The notes under the pieces are model-generated. The model was not told where the DNA came from, did no database searches, and worked only from the letters and a program-made list of their open reading frames with translations. Positions 34,745 to 47,134 of a stretch of DNA of 64,000 bases are shown here, one piece after another. The DNA lies in contig OY756972.1 in the NCBI GenBank assembly GCA_963580455.1, forward strand, positions 8,819,001 to 8,883,000, read 5' to 3'. The DNA comes from Euonymus europaeus (taxonomy: Eukaryota; Streptophyta; Magnoliopsida; Celastrales; Celastraceae). Position 1 is the first letter of the stretch. The number at the start of each line of letters is the position of its first letter. The position numbers were made by a program, and so were the translations under genes.

Positions 34745-34768
34745 GGGGGGGGGGGGGGGGGGGGGGGC
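34745..34768 (+). repeat. Uninterrupted run of 24 G
   Basis: A pure G-tract within RT where a short GG-containing codon pair (Trp-Gly) is expected. It may be a homopolymer expansion or a sequencing artefact. Confidence 0.9.
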
Positions 34769-34933
34769 ACCAGTATTTTTTGAATAAAAAGTATGGGTCG
34801 TTAAGGATGTGTATTGACTATCGACAGTTGAATAAGATTATGATGAAGAATAAGTATCCTTTGCCATGAATAAATGATTTGTTTGACCAGTTGAGAGGTG
34901 TTAGACATTTCTCAAAAATTGATTTGAGGTCGT

Positions 34934-35211
34934 GGTATCATCAGTTGATGATAAATGATGAGGATATCCAAAAAAATAGTGTTTAGGACAGTATGGGTAT
35001 TATGAGTTCTTGGTAATGTCATTTAGGTTGACCAATGCCTCAGCGGTATTCATGGATATCCAATGCCTCAGCGGTATCATCAGTTGATGATAAATGATGA
35101 GGATATCCAAAAAAATAGTGTTTAGGACAGTATGGGTATTATGAGTTCTTGGTAATGTCATTTAGGTTGACCAATGCCTCAGCGGTATTCATGGACTTGA
35201 TGTAGCGAGTT
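34934..35211 (+). repeat. 139-bp tandem duplication in RT of element A
   Basis: The block from GGTATCATCAGTTGATG through GCGGTATTCATGGA is repeated with a 139-base offset (second copy from 35073). The offset is not a multiple of three, so it shifts the frame. Confidence 0.85.
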
Positions 35212-35589
35212 CTTATATTGTTTTTGGATAGGTTTATGGTGGTGTTTATATATGATATCATGATTTATTTTGCACTGGAGGAGAAACATGGAGAACACTT
35301 GAGAGTGGTTCTATAGAAGCTATAGGAGAATTAGTTGTATGCCAAGCTGAGCAAGTGTGAATTCTGGGCTACGGAAGTGAAATTTCTAGGCCATGTCATT
35401 ACTCGAGAGGGTATAGCAGTTGATTACTCTAAGGTTGAGTTAGTTTTAAATTTGGTGAGACTAAAAAAACTGTTTGAGAGATATGAAGTTTCCCAGGGTT
35501 GGCAGGGTACTACAGAAGATTCATTCAAGATTTTTTAGAGTGGTTGCACCTATAACACAGTTAACCAAGAAGCGTAGACCGTTTGTATG

Positions 35590-36070
35590 AACAGCAGAGT
35601 GTGAAGCAACATTTGAGGAGTTGAAGAAGAGGTTGACAACACCTCCAGTGTTAGTAGTGTCGGAGAGAGATGTTGGCTACAAGGTGTATTGCGATGCATC
35701 TGGAGTTGGGTTGGGATGTGTGTTAATGCAGCAAGAGAGGGTTGTGGAGTACAACTCGAGGCTGTTGAAGACGCATGAAAAGAACTATCTAGTTCATGAT
35801 CTAGAACTTATAGCGGTTGTGTTTACTTTGAAGCAATGAAGGTCTTATCTCTACGGAGAACGGTTTGAGGTTTACTCAGACCATAAGAGTCTCAAGTACC
35901 TATTCACCATAAAAGAGTTCAAGTTGTGGCAGAGGTAGTGGATGAAGCACTTTGAGGACTTTGACTTCAATTTCCAATACCTTCCTGATAAAACAAATGT
36001 GCTGACACACACATTGATTCGAAAACATGATGTGGCTAGTTTGTTCTTGCAAGAATTGGGGTTTTTTTAA
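35590..36070 (+). pseudogene. RNase H domain of element A
   Basis: Reads [34 protein letters not shown] and [11 protein letters not shown], so the catalytic Asp-Glu-Asp set is present. In-frame stops follow (after VVFTLKQ at about 35840, and after KLWQR at about 35937). Confidence 0.8.
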
Positions 36071-36279
36071 ACAATCAACAGTTCGGTTTGGAGTTGAAGA
36101 ATAGGGGAGAAAATGTGTACTTGAGGTGTATGACTTCTAGATCACAGATGGTGCAAAAGGTCATGGATGCTCAGAATGGTGATCCAACATTTGATGTAAT
36201 TGATGAGAGTTTCAGATCGATCTGCGGGAGCGACAAAGGGATGAGATAATGGGAAGACTAATAGTTCCTAGTGATGAAG

Positions 36280-37260
36280 AGCTACGAAAATAGATTTTGA
36301 AGGAGACATACCATTCATGGTTTGCCATGCATTCATGGGGTACAAAGATGTATCAAAATTTGAAGTGAAATTTTTGGTGGAAAGGGATGAAGGCCGACGT
36401 GGCTAGGTATGTGGCGAGGTGTCTAACTTGCCAATAAGTGAAAGGGAAACATTAGAAGCTAGCAGGGTTGTTACAACCAATACTGGTAGCATAGTGGAAG
36501 TGGGAGAGGATTACTATGGACTTTGTGACGAGACTTCCAATGAATCAGAAAAGATATGGCACGGTGTGGGTGATTATGGACCAATTGAGCAAGTTGACAC
36601 ATTTTCTACCAATGAACAAGATAGATTCATTGGAATCCTTGAGCAACTTATATGTGAGGGAGATTGTGAAATTGCATGTGGTTCCATTATCTATCATGTC
36701 GGACGGAGACCCATGGTTCACAAGTAGATTCTAGAGCAGTTTATAGAAGGCTTTGGGTACGAAGTTAGATTTTAGTATAGCTTACCATCCTCAGAGTGAC
36801 AGACAGAGAGAGAGGACCATTCAAATTTTGGAGAACATGTTTAGGCCATATGTAGTGGACTTTTGGAAAAGTTGGGATCGATACATATATCTGCCAGAGT
36901 TCGTGTATAATAACTTATCTCAAACTAGTATCAGTATGGTTCCTTTAAAGGCACTTTAAGGGAGGCCTTGCAAATCACTCTTGTGTTGGGCAGAAGTTTG
37001 AGAGAAAGTTATTTCAAGACCGGATATGGTCAAAGAAGCAAGGGAACGAGTTGAAGTGATCAAGAAACAGTTGACTACCACCCAAAGTCGACAAAAGACT
37101 TATGCCTACAAGAGGAGAAGGCCACTTGAGTTTGCAGTTAGGGATAAGGTATTTGTAAAAGTTAGTCCAAGATGTGGTATTCACCGATACAGCAAGCAAG
37201 GGAAGTTGGCACCAAGGTTTGTGGGACCATTTGAGATTTTGAGCTTGTTGGACCGATAGC
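36280..37260 (+). pseudogene. Integrase of element A
   Basis: H2C2-type zinc region (HSWFAMHSWG...CLTC near 36310-36430), core segments with [10 protein letters not shown], Asp in [12 protein letters not shown] and the YHPQSDRQRERTIQ segment, then the C-terminal GKLAPRFVGPFEIL. It is broken by stops at 36369, 36437, 36725, 36957 and 37257 and by frame changes. Confidence 0.8.
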
Positions 37261-37590
37261 GTATCATTTGACACTTCCACCAAAACTGTCAAAGGTTCAC
37301 GATGTTTTTCATGTCTCGATGCTCCGAAAGTATGAGCTGAACTCTATGCATGTGTTGGATTGGATTACCTTGGAAGTTGAGGAAGATAGGAGTTACACTT
37401 TTCAACCGATGAAGATTATGCACCGATAGAATAAAATTACAAGGTCGAGTGTAATTCCACTTGTGAAGGTTATGTGGAAGTATCATGGGGTGGAGGAAGC
37501 AACTTGGGAGCTTGAGTCCAAGATGAGAGAAAAGTATCAAAAGTTGTACGACACTTCAGGTACATTTCTGTAAATTTTAGGGACGAAATT
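37261..37590 (+). pseudogene. Chromodomain-like C-terminus and polypurine region of element A
   Basis: The sequence KVHDVFHVSMLRKYEL leads to a chromodomain-type end (VKVMWKYHGVEEATWELE). This places A among the chromoviruses of Ty3/gypsy, whose integrases can bind modified chromatin. A TAG near 37427 interrupts it. The purine-rich AGGGACGAAATTTCTTTAAG at 37579-37598 lies just before the LTR. Confidence 0.7.
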
Positions 37591-37608
37591 TCTTTAAGCT
37601 AGGAACGA

Positions 37609-39055
37609 TGTGAAATTTCGACCCAAAACTTTGAGTTTTAGTTAAGTTACGGATCACCCATATTGCACAAGATCACAAAGAGTTGTTTTTGAACAATGTT
37701 CACTAAATGGGCCATAACTTTTAGTACATATATCCGTTTAGGGCCCATGATATATCGAATCAAAGCTTAGACTGAGTAGGAAGTGAATTTGCTGAAAAAT
37801 TAAGTAGGAAAAGAGAGGCATTTGGACACCCTTGGGAGTTGTCCGGAAAGTTAATGAAGGAAGCTGGGCAGATTGTATTTGGTGAGTGTTTGAGTGCTGA
37901 AAAATGGGGACGCATCCGGAAACCCTTGGGAGGCATCCAGATTCTTAATGAAGAAATAGAGGAAGCGGTTTGCCAAACCATGAGGCGTCTAGATGGCCAT
38001 TTAAGGCATCCGGACACCAACATAGGAAACTGGTTTTAATAACCAGTTCCAGCAACTTTTTTGAGATGAAACTAGAAAACACCCAAGTAGAGAGAGAAAG
38101 AGAGAGAAACATAATGAGGGAGGGAGATTTCTTGAGGATTTGGCTTGAATCTTGGTGGATTTTGGAGCATAACAAGTTTCAAGAAGGATTCAAAAAAGAT
38201 TGGGTAATTTAAGGTAAGTTTCCATGATTTTGAAAAACTAGGTTTTGGTTAGATTTGTCCAAATATTTGATTGGTTGGTTTAGATTCTTTAGGAACCTGA
38301 TTATAGACTTGATTGTGGTTACATATCTAGGTTCGGTTGTTGATTCTAGATTTTGTTATAGTAAATTGATTTTATTGATATGATTACATGGGTTCAGTTT
38401 GCAGAAGTCGATAGGTTGGGAGAAAATGGTCGAAACCCATAACCCATTTCTTGTTCTATATCATTCCTTTGTATTCTAAAGTGTGTTTTATATCTTCATT
38501 GGTCTTTTGTTTGTGTTCCTGTCCTATTGATTCCTAAGGAAGATCGAGCCTAGGGTTAATTCTTATTTTATGTTAAATGTAGAGTGCATTAACCTTATTT
38601 CATTTTCAATCATCCATTGAGCATGATTTGATCATATTCATCGATCATGCATAGTTATATATATGTAGGTTGAATATATATGTACATCTTGACATGACAT
38701 GAACATGTATGCATTAGAGGTGCATGAGATGCTCAGGTATGGACTCGGGATACCATAGAATTAATTGAAAGTCACATGGAAGGATGGTTGTGTGTTGGAG
38801 CATGAACACCAACCATATGAATTTGTGTGAGGCAACACACTAAATGTGTGGGTGTGACGAGGATCACGCAACTGGATAAACTCTCCGTGGGTGTTTTCAT
38901 GGGTGATTAGCCAGCGCGCATCAAAAAATGGGTAGGTGCCTAGGATGAGCATTCGATGTTGTGGCCAACCTATGGTGTGGGAACCATGTGATTAATTGGT
39001 GGTTTACCCCAGAAAGAATACTCGAAGTTTTTGATATGATATGTGACACGAGCAT
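37609..39055 (+). repeat. 3' LTR of element A, first part
   Basis: Begins TGTGAAATTTCGACC directly after the polypurine region and runs to the AGCAT target at 39051-39055, where element D is inserted. No genes are inside. Confidence 0.75.
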
Positions 39056-40218
39056 TGTTATCATTTTAAAACTACTAAAAATATAGTAATTCTAAAACTC
39101 TATTTATACTCGCAAGAGCACGAATCCAAGTAGTATAAGTGTGGCAAAGACGAATGCCATACCCACAATGACTGAAGATTAACTACCTCCAATTCTTAAA
39201 AAAAAAATTATGGTAATATCAATAAACACAAAAACTAAAATTGAGATATTAACACAAATAAATAAATACTAAGGCTTTGATTTCACCACTCTATTGTATT
39301 TAAATCATATGGTTATCAATTATGAATTCATTCAAGCATATCAAAGATCAAGTTTTCTAATTCATGTAGTAGTCATTGACATCTAACTTACCACTTCTAT
39401 CCTTAATTTGCAACTATCCATGGCATCTGGACTAATTTGACAAACAAGAATGCATTATGATCAATGTAACTTATGAAATGATCACAAAGGTCCTAGCATA
39501 TGGCATCTATGACTAGGTAACTTTCGTAATAAATTGCAAGAACCTATTCTCAAATTGAGAATGACATCTACTACAATTTACATCACATTAATCAAACCTA
39601 GATGGTAGCTAAGCATCAAAATTTAATTATTAATAAACATAACAATTTAATACTTGACATGACATGAATAAATCACAATTAATTCAACCAAATTTATTAA
39701 ACACAATAGAGTGAATCCATCATCACCTTAGTAAGAGGATTAGTTCCTCATATTAAGTTTATACAACAAATAGAAATAAATAAAATTCACAAACATAAGT
39801 AATTAAACAATTAGAAAAAACCCTCTTGATTATACTTGTTGTAAGAACTCCCTCTCTTTTCTTCTTGTTCGTCCTCTTCTTCTTGTTGTTGCACTCTTCT
39901 CTTCTCCTCCTCTCCTTTTATAGGGAAATGAAAGTGCTTGGTGTGGATAATGGAAATGGTTTGGTGAAATGGAAGAGTTTGGTGAAATGAAAGAGTTTGG
40001 TGAAATGACAAAGATTTAAGCAATGATGTCAACAAAACCTTCGATGATCTTCACTTGGGTTGGACTCATGATTGGGCCTATAAATATGAAAATAAACACA
40101 AAGTGATTCATCCATGGTGATTAAAATTTATTTGTACAAAATCACTTCAAAAACCCCAACTTTGTGACCAATGCTAATGATAATTTACATTTAAAGTAGA
40201 TGTTTTCAACATCTATCA
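39056..40218 (-). repeat. 3' LTR of element D
   Basis: Starts TGTTATCATTTT and ends AACATCTATCA. It is nearly identical to 58701-59869. It includes a short tandem run of GAGTTTGGTGAAATG units near 39958-40010. A G-rich polypurine tract lies immediately to its right on the - strand (40219-40240). Confidence 0.9.
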
Positions 40219-41299
40219 CAACCCCCAACCAGCTTTTTGCTAGTCCCTAGCAATTTAAGCGTAAATATCTTTCCATGATGAAGAATTTGAAAAAGAGATT
40301 ACTTCCTTTGAATATAACAAAAAAGTAAGAGATCACTGATGCTATCCAGAATATTTTGATCACAACTTCCAAAATTTGTGTGTGTGTGCACTAAGCCAAA
40401 ATCTTCTTACCGCAAACTATAATGCATATAACCTAGAAGAATTATCCAAATAAAAGCATCAACTCGATATTCTCACACGTTAAAGAAGGATTTTAGTGCT
40501 TGGAATTTCTCTCATGGAGTTGGAAAATAGATATGCACTCAGAAGAAAAGTCATTTTAAGGACAACAAAGAAACAAACATTGATCACATGATAGACATAT
40601 TAGCTGTCTAGAACTTCCACCATTCTTACCACAAACGTGCTTGGGAATTTCAAGATCAAATTTTTGAGATAAGAACAAATAATAGAATCTTGGTGAAATC
40701 AGAAACAAAATAAGATTATACTTGTCTTCCTAAGGATGTTGAAGACTGAGAATGACTTACCATTTTTTTTTCTTTTTTTTGTTTTGTTTTTTTTTCTCTT
40801 TTTGTTTTGATTTTTTTTGTACCATACCTCACAAACAAAAGCTCAAGCAATCACAATTGAAATCTCAAAAATTGATCAATATCATCCTCAGCATTCAACC
40901 AACGTTCCACAAACCATGTAATGGTGTTCATTGACAACAATTATCCATTTCAAAAGATCAATGAAAGTTCATAAGTTGTTTACTCATTTCTCCCCACTCA
41001 TTTAGAACTTAATTTGTGCTTTATTTTGAAAATTCTCTTAGTATTATGCATTATCATCCATCTTACCATGAGGCTTAGTATTTGTGCACAAAAGAGTTTT
41101 AGAAGTTGTTTTCTAATAATCCAGATAGAAAAATTGACTCAAACTTAATTGTATCAAATCATCAAAGTGCATGAATATGCCACCACCCCCCACCTATACG
41201 AGACAGTGTCCTCAATGTCACACAAGAAAATGAAATTAAACCATAGGAAAAACAAGGCAAAGAAAGATAAAACCTGAAGGTGAAATATCTCGAAAGCAA
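40219..41299. other. Non-coding 3' interior of element D
   Basis: About 1.1 kb between the end of the third ORF and the LTR. It is AT-rich with T-runs (40760-40820), and no coding sequence is seen. Confidence 0.6.
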
Positions 41300-41769
41300 T
41301 TAGTTGAAGGCATTCATCATCTCCATGAGAGTATCCAACTTTTCCTCTATCCGCTGTTCTCTAGCCCCCAATTGCGTTAATTTCCCCATAACTGTACTTA
41401 GTGTGTGTGGATGTGAAGAGTCTACAGCTAGCGGTGGTGATGCTCTATGTTGTGAGAAATCCTCAGCGTGTTATGCTAAAGCAATTCGAGCAATTCGCAT
41501 ATTGCTTGTACTTTGGATCCATGTCCACATTTTCAGTAATGTTACTGGATATTCTGAAGAGTATTGAGGTCGAGGAGGGCGAATACCCTTGAATGGAAGC
41601 AATCCCGTGATGAGCCTTGGAAAATATAATTTTTCAACTTTGGTAGGCCTTTGTTCGACAAAAAGTTTGGCCTTGAGCATTGAAGCCATATAAATTTTCC
41701 CTACATCAAACCAGGTTCCCTTATACATGTAGTATAAGGTGGTCGACATAAAATATCGCAAGTTAACCT
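41300..41769 (-). pseudogene. Third ORF of element D, C-terminal half
   Basis: Continues the ORF interrupted by element E: reads LRYFMSTTLYYMYKGTW, then YFPRLITGLLPFKGI, and ends in a helical stretch rich in Glu (REQRIEEKLDTLMEMMNAFN) with stop TAA at 41302-41300. One TAA (41470-41468) breaks the frame. Athila elements carry an ORF at this place, sometimes described as envelope-like; I see no clear signal peptide or membrane segment here. Confidence 0.65.
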
Positions 41770-42991
41770 TGCAATATCAAATAAAGACGGGTCTTACCCT
41801 ATCCGCAAGTGTACGTGTCGTAAATAGTATAAAAGCGAATGGGATCATATCCACAGAGACTGCTCAACTACCGAACAAACTACAAAGCGATAATTAAACT
41901 AAAATGCAGAAAAATCAGATCTGAAAATGCTGAATAAAAGTGGCTGGAAAGGATGTAAATTAATGCGGTAAAGCTTCGCTTGGGTTAATCTCGTTCTTGT
42001 ACTATCACTCAGTTACAAAATTCCAATTGCAATCACACAATTTAAAGAATTAATGACGTCAATCAAGAGACCTTGGTCCGGCTCTCTTAACTCTGACTTT
42101 CCTAAACAACGACCCTTGACTTTAGTCCAGCCTAAAAATCTTTTCTTATCTTAGGAGTCTTGGTTGGCGTCCCCAAAGAGTTTCCTAAAATAAGCATACG
42201 AACTAGAAAGTCGACAATCACACAACCTTAAGCAATGGTGTATTACCTAATAAATTGTGTTTACAAATCCCAAATCTAGACCTTAATCAGATTTTTGTCA
42301 CTTGTTAGACACCGGGTATTGGCCAGCCGAATGTGCCTAACTAACAGTTCTCCTACATCATGAAGTTGATCAGACATTCACAATAACAAGAAATCATCAA
42401 TTAATTCAGAGATTCATAAATTAATCCAAGTGTAATCAACCATAGAATTGTTCAACCAAGATCAAATACAAGAACTAACCAAACCCAAGCTAATAAGTAA
42501 TTTAGTTACACATATACATATTCAAATACAGAAATGAAAACCCAAAACCAGTTGTAGAGAAGAGTCCACTTATTCTTCGTGTCTTTCCCCTTCAATCACC
42601 CAGCTCTTCTCTTTACTGCCGTGTATCTCTTCTGGAATGCCTTTCTCATTCTATCTTTCTTCTCTGTTTTTGTTCTGTCCAATTTCCATTTTTAGTAATT
42701 CCTTCATACTACACCGTTTTGACCAATAAAATTTGTGGATGGAATTTGGTCAACTCCCTTTAGTCCAACTAGCCACACTACTTAACAAAGTGGCACCATT
42801 TTTATTTTCCCGCTGGAATTCTGCTGCCGCAAACAGGCTGCACTTTTCCTCCAGAACCAGCTTGCATTTCCATCTTTGCATTCATCCATACCTAACAAGA
42901 AAACATGTATTTTGGGCAGTATTTTGATCTTGAAATCATACCAATTACAACAATTAAAGCCCAGAATTATAGGTGCATTCTACACCTATCA
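41770..42991 (-). repeat. 3' LTR of element E
   Basis: TGCAATATCAAATAAAGACGG...CATTCTACACCTATCA, about 1.2 kb, a few percent different from 51344-52541. The first eight bases are not present in the other copy. Confidence 0.85.
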
Positions 42992-43604
42992 AAATCCCCC
43001 AAACTTACATCTTGCTTGTCCTCAAGCAAGAGTTTAAAAACATGGTAAAGATGAATTTTTCATGATAACCAGGAGAGATGATGACTAGAGAAAAAAAAAT
43101 GGTAAGACAAGAATTATATTATCAACAAAGTGTCCCAGACATCCTAAATCACACTTGCCTAAGGGAATGTGATCCACAATTACCCTAAACACATGCACAT
43201 CCACACAACCTCACTAAAATACACTCATAAAAGTATTTGTCACTCATGTGTTTATTGGGTGGTGTTTACACTCCTATAATTCCATACCAGCTGCCATATG
43301 CTTGCACATCAATCAAACCTCATTATGCCAAAGCAATGCTCCACCAATCAAAAGAACTACAAAGCAATCAGGCATTTCCACAAAAGATCAAATAGCAATA
43401 AAAACAAAGTTTTGGTACAGAAGAAAGTTCACAAAAAGAGGGAATAGGATATAGGAATAAAAACACCATGTGCAAAAAGGTGTAAAACACATATCCAACT
43501 GTCAGCTCCATAAACCTAAATCCCTTCTGCCTATTGAAACTCCACTTCTAAACACACTAACCCTACTCCTCTACATCCAGAACAAAATCCACACAGTAAG
43601 CAAA
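42992..43604. other. Non-coding 3' interior of element E next to its LTR
   Basis: A/C-rich sequence opening with AAATCCCCCAAACTTACATC, which reads as a polypurine tract (GTTTGGGGGATTT) on the - strand beside the LTR. No gene is seen. Confidence 0.6.
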
Positions 43605-44098
43605 TCATCTGTGCCTTCCAGTGCTTCTTGGAGATGCCACATCAACTGGCCCATCCTGGGTAGCCTGCAAATGGCCTGCAATATTATGCTGCACATTTTC
43701 CAGAGTAGCCTCCATTCGCACTAAGTAAGACACCACCCTCTCTTGCACAGCTTCAATTCTTCCCATTCGATCAACTACATGCCTTTGCACTGATCGCATT
43801 TGCTCCATTTCAAATCCAAAATCCACAATTTTCTCTTCTAAAGCCTCAAGTCTACTTGCTTGGTTCTCTTCTTCTTCATCATTCTGAGGAACCCTTGTAG
43901 CACACTGTTGCAACCTAACCAACTGAGCCTCACTCCTATCCCACTAAGACTTGGTCAAGGGAGCAACTTTCTTCATCAACACATCACCAGCCTCAGCAAA
44001 AACCCCTCTTCTAGACAAATCTTGGTGATCAACACCCCAAATGACAACACTTGCCTACTCAACTGCCCTCGCCTTTCCTTTCAATCTCCAACCTTCCA
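43605..44098 (-). pseudogene. Coiled-coil ORF of element E of unknown function
   Basis: ATG at 44098 starts MEGWRLKGKARAVE. TAGs at about 44055 and 43950 break an otherwise open frame that continues LVRLQQCATRVPQNDEEEEN and a heptad-rich stretch (SRLEALEEKIVDFGFEMEQM) to a stop at 43605. It is 3' of integrase where D has its third ORF, but the sequence is different. It may be the remaining tail of a third ORF. Confidence 0.5.
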
Positions 44099-44978
44099 TG
44101 GCTATCGGTCCGTTGATTCAACTGAAAACCCCAAATCACCGCTCTATTTAGATGATACTGTAGGCTTCGTGCGACAACTAGGGTTTAAGTGGTCCCCAAC
44201 ATTTGCCTTTATACTATTTCAGATCGGCGGCCGCGGAAAGGCTGCAAAAATCAATTATATATTTTATATTTTTTTATATATTTTTTTCTTCACATTTTTT
44301 TTTCACATTTTTTATTTCATGACAATAATCAAACGGCACCGCATCACCCTGCATACTGAAACCACCACCTTAATTATGCGGCCGCAAACAAGCTGCAAAT
44401 TTCCTACACCCTAGTCACAAAGAGGCTGCAAAGAGTATCACCCTGCACCAGAACTGACAACTCTCCTTCCTCCTTGAATATCACCCTACTACAACCTCTC
44501 TGCATACTCTTTCCCCAACATTCATACCCCAAACTAAAGCATCATATCAAACACCTTTAATCACATGATTATCCTTGAAAGCAAGCAAAAAGGATAGAAG
44601 TTGGATTGGCTTTTGGCTCACACAAAGAAAGGCTTTTGTTTACATGGCAAGAATCAGATGATTGAAATTTAGCATAGGCTGAGAGTCTCAGAAAAATAAT
44701 TGTACAGCATAGGGTCAGATAAATATGTGCAGCACTTCATCATCTTAGCAAAACAAAACCAGGCATGTTACTCAGTTGATATAATGCAAGTTCTAGCAAG
44801 CAAAGTAATGGAATTATAACACACATAATCTGCAGGCTGCTCACTAAATGCTTAGATGCTTCAGTGACATGCATATTCAAGCAAAAGCTTCACACAAATC
44901 ACCTCACAGCAAGATATAATTTCGGCCCTACACATTCAAGACAAACAAAAACCAGCTTGCCAAAGTTTTATAAAAAGA
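44099..44978. other. Non-coding stretch of element E
   Basis: AT-rich with two GCGGCCGC sites (near 44227 and 44379), and the phrase GCCGCAAACA(A/G)GCTGCA that also occurs in the E LTR. No convincing coding sequence. Confidence 0.5.
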
Positions 44979-46181
44979 TCAAAACCCTCCCCCAAAATTA
45001 AATTTGACATTGTCCTCAATGGGAGAGAAATGCAGTGCATCGAAGGAAATAAAATATAAGACGGAGATGGGTAGGAGACTTAGCTGTTGAAGTATGTTAA
45101 TAAAAATGCTCCTCATCCCCATGGGGTACCTCCCATGTAGTGCTGGTTTTAACGTCCTCAGCCGGACATAGCCAGTGAGAAAGCTATACGGAAGAAACAA
45201 GAATAATGTCCTCAAGAGTGATAGGCACAGAGTCCCAATAGAGTTTGGTACGATGACCATTAACTTTGAATGTTCGGTCAGAATCAAGGTGCTGCAGTTC
45301 AAGAGCTCCATGAGGAAACACCGTTTTCACCAAATAAGGACCATGCCAGCAGATTTCAGTTTGCTCGGAAACAACCGCAACAGCGAGTTGTAAACTAGAA
45401 CCCGCTAACCGAGAGAAAACTCTTTTCGCAGAAGGTGGCGATCATGATATTTCTTAGAACGCTCCTTGTACAACTTAGCATTTTCATAAGCTTCATGACG
45501 CAACTCTTCTAACTCATTCAATTGCATACGACGCTGGTCGCCAGCTTCCTTCATGTCAAAGTTGAACCTTTTTATAGCCCAATAGGCCCGGTGCTCCAAC
45601 TCCACAGGTAACTGACGTTGCTTTCCATACACCAATCTGAATGGAGACATCCCAATGGGTGTTTTGAAAGCGGTGCGGTATGCCCATAATGCATCATTAA
45701 GACGCAAGGACCAGTCCTTGCGTGTAGGATTCACCGTCTTCTCCAAGATAGCTTTGATTTCTCTATTGCTCACTTCCATCTGCCCACTAGTCTGTGGATG
45801 GTAAGGTGTTCCCACCCGGTGGGTAATACCATACTTTTTCATCAAAGCGGCAAAATGATAGTTGTTGAAGTGGCTGCCCCCATCACTTATGATAGCTCTT
45901 GGAGTCCCAAAACGGCAAATATATTATCCTGCAGAAACTTCACAACAACTCGATGATCATTAGTACGAGAGGGGACAGCCTTGACCCATTTTGACACATA
46001 ATCAACCCCCACCAATATATATTCAAAGCCAAAAGAGGAAGGGAAAGGACCCATAAAGTCAATACCCCACACGTCGAAAAGCTCAATGACTTGAATATTA
46101 GTCAATGGCATTTGGTCACGGGCTGATATGTTTCCAGTCCGTTGGCACCGATCACAACTCCTACAAAAGAGTGAATCATCT
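44979..46181 (-). pseudogene. Integrase of element E
   Basis: Core segments [17 protein letters not shown] and [19 protein letters not shown], a frame change near 45895, then the [17 protein letters not shown] segment carrying the catalytic Glu. [20 protein letters not shown] and the C-terminal [16 protein letters not shown] follow, to a stop at 45405. Beyond it, degraded tail sequence runs to about 44979. The second Asp segment (around 45870-45895) is disrupted. Confidence 0.8.
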
Positions 46182-47129
46182 TTAAAAATCGTGGGCCCAA
46201 TAAAAACCAGAATTAAATATCTTAAGGGCTATTTTCTTGGGTCCAAAGTGGCCGCCACAAGCATAAAAGTGACAATGCTTGAGGATGTCTAGCTGCTCAG
46301 TTGGAGGAACACACTTGCGAATAATTTGATCCGGGCAAATTTTGAATAAATAAGGATCATCCCAGATATAATCCCTTGCTCTTGACATGATCCGCTTCCT
46401 ATCCTGATAAGAAAGATCAGATGGAAAAGATTTAGTCACAAGATAGTCTACTATGTCAGCATACCAAGGAACTTCAGTAACAATAACAAGAAGTTGTTCG
46501 TCTGGAAAAGATTCACCCAATGGAAGCTCATCATGTGCCCTGTCAGAAATCAGCCGAGATAAGTGATTAGCCACTACATTTTCCACTCCTTTTTTATCCT
46601 TGATTTCCAAGTCGAACTCTTGTAAAAGAAGTACCCAACGTATGAGTCGTGGCTTGGCATCTTTCTTTGTCATCAAATATCTCAAGGCAGTGTGATCAGT
46701 GTAGAAAATCACTCGAGACCCAACCAAATATTATCTGAATTTTTCAAGGGCAAATATGACTGCCAATAGCACTTTCTCCATGGTGGAATAATTCAGCTGA
46801 GCATCATTCAAAGTGTGGGATGCATAGTAAATAGCATATGGTATCTTGGCCTTCCGTTGGCCCAAAACAGCCCCCAAAGAGTAATCACTTGCATCGCACA
46901 TCAATTCAAATGGAAACTCCCAATCAGGTGCGCGCATGATGGAAGCTGAAGTAAGAGCTTCCTTAAGCCTCTCAAATGCTACCCGACACTCCCCAGTCCA
47001 CACAAACTCAGCATCTTTCATCAATAAGGCACACAAGGGCTTAGAAATCTTTGAAAAATCTTTAATGAACCACCGATAAAACCCCGCATGCCCAAGAAAA
47101 CTTCGCACCCCTTTAACAGTTATTGGACT
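46182..47129 (-). pseudogene. RNase H and integrase zinc region of element E
   Basis: Continues RT after B2 with VKGVRSFLGHAGFYRWFIKD, then MCDASDYSLGAVLG and YYASHTLNDAQLNYSTMEK. A TAA at about 46728 follows, then [18 protein letters not shown] and the integrase zinc region ([15 protein letters not shown]). RNase H catalytic residues are present. Confidence 0.85.
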
Positions 47130-47134
47130 CGGTA

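Larger units (their letters stand above)
34541..35560 (+). pseudogene. Reverse transcriptase of element A
   Basis: Recognisable in pieces across shifting frames: EEYMDVFMEEL, KREIDFPIKLH, IPPYRMAL, then a G-run, [12 protein letters not shown] text, [14 protein letters not shown] text, and the catalytic region reading VFIYDIMIYF where VFIDDI is expected. The connection [18 protein letters not shown] follows. It contains a 24-base G-run and a 139-bp tandem duplication plus many stops. Confidence 0.75.

Noticed and set aside
39811..40035. Repeated SFHQT peptide frame in the D LTR
   Set aside because: Arises from tandem GAGTTTGGTGAAATG units in the LTR; the frame differs between the two LTR copies.
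44220..44400. Two NotI-type GCGGCCGC sites suggesting vector sequence
   Set aside because: They sit in repeated GCCGCAAACA(A/G)GCTGC phrases that also occur in the E LTR, so they are native to the element.
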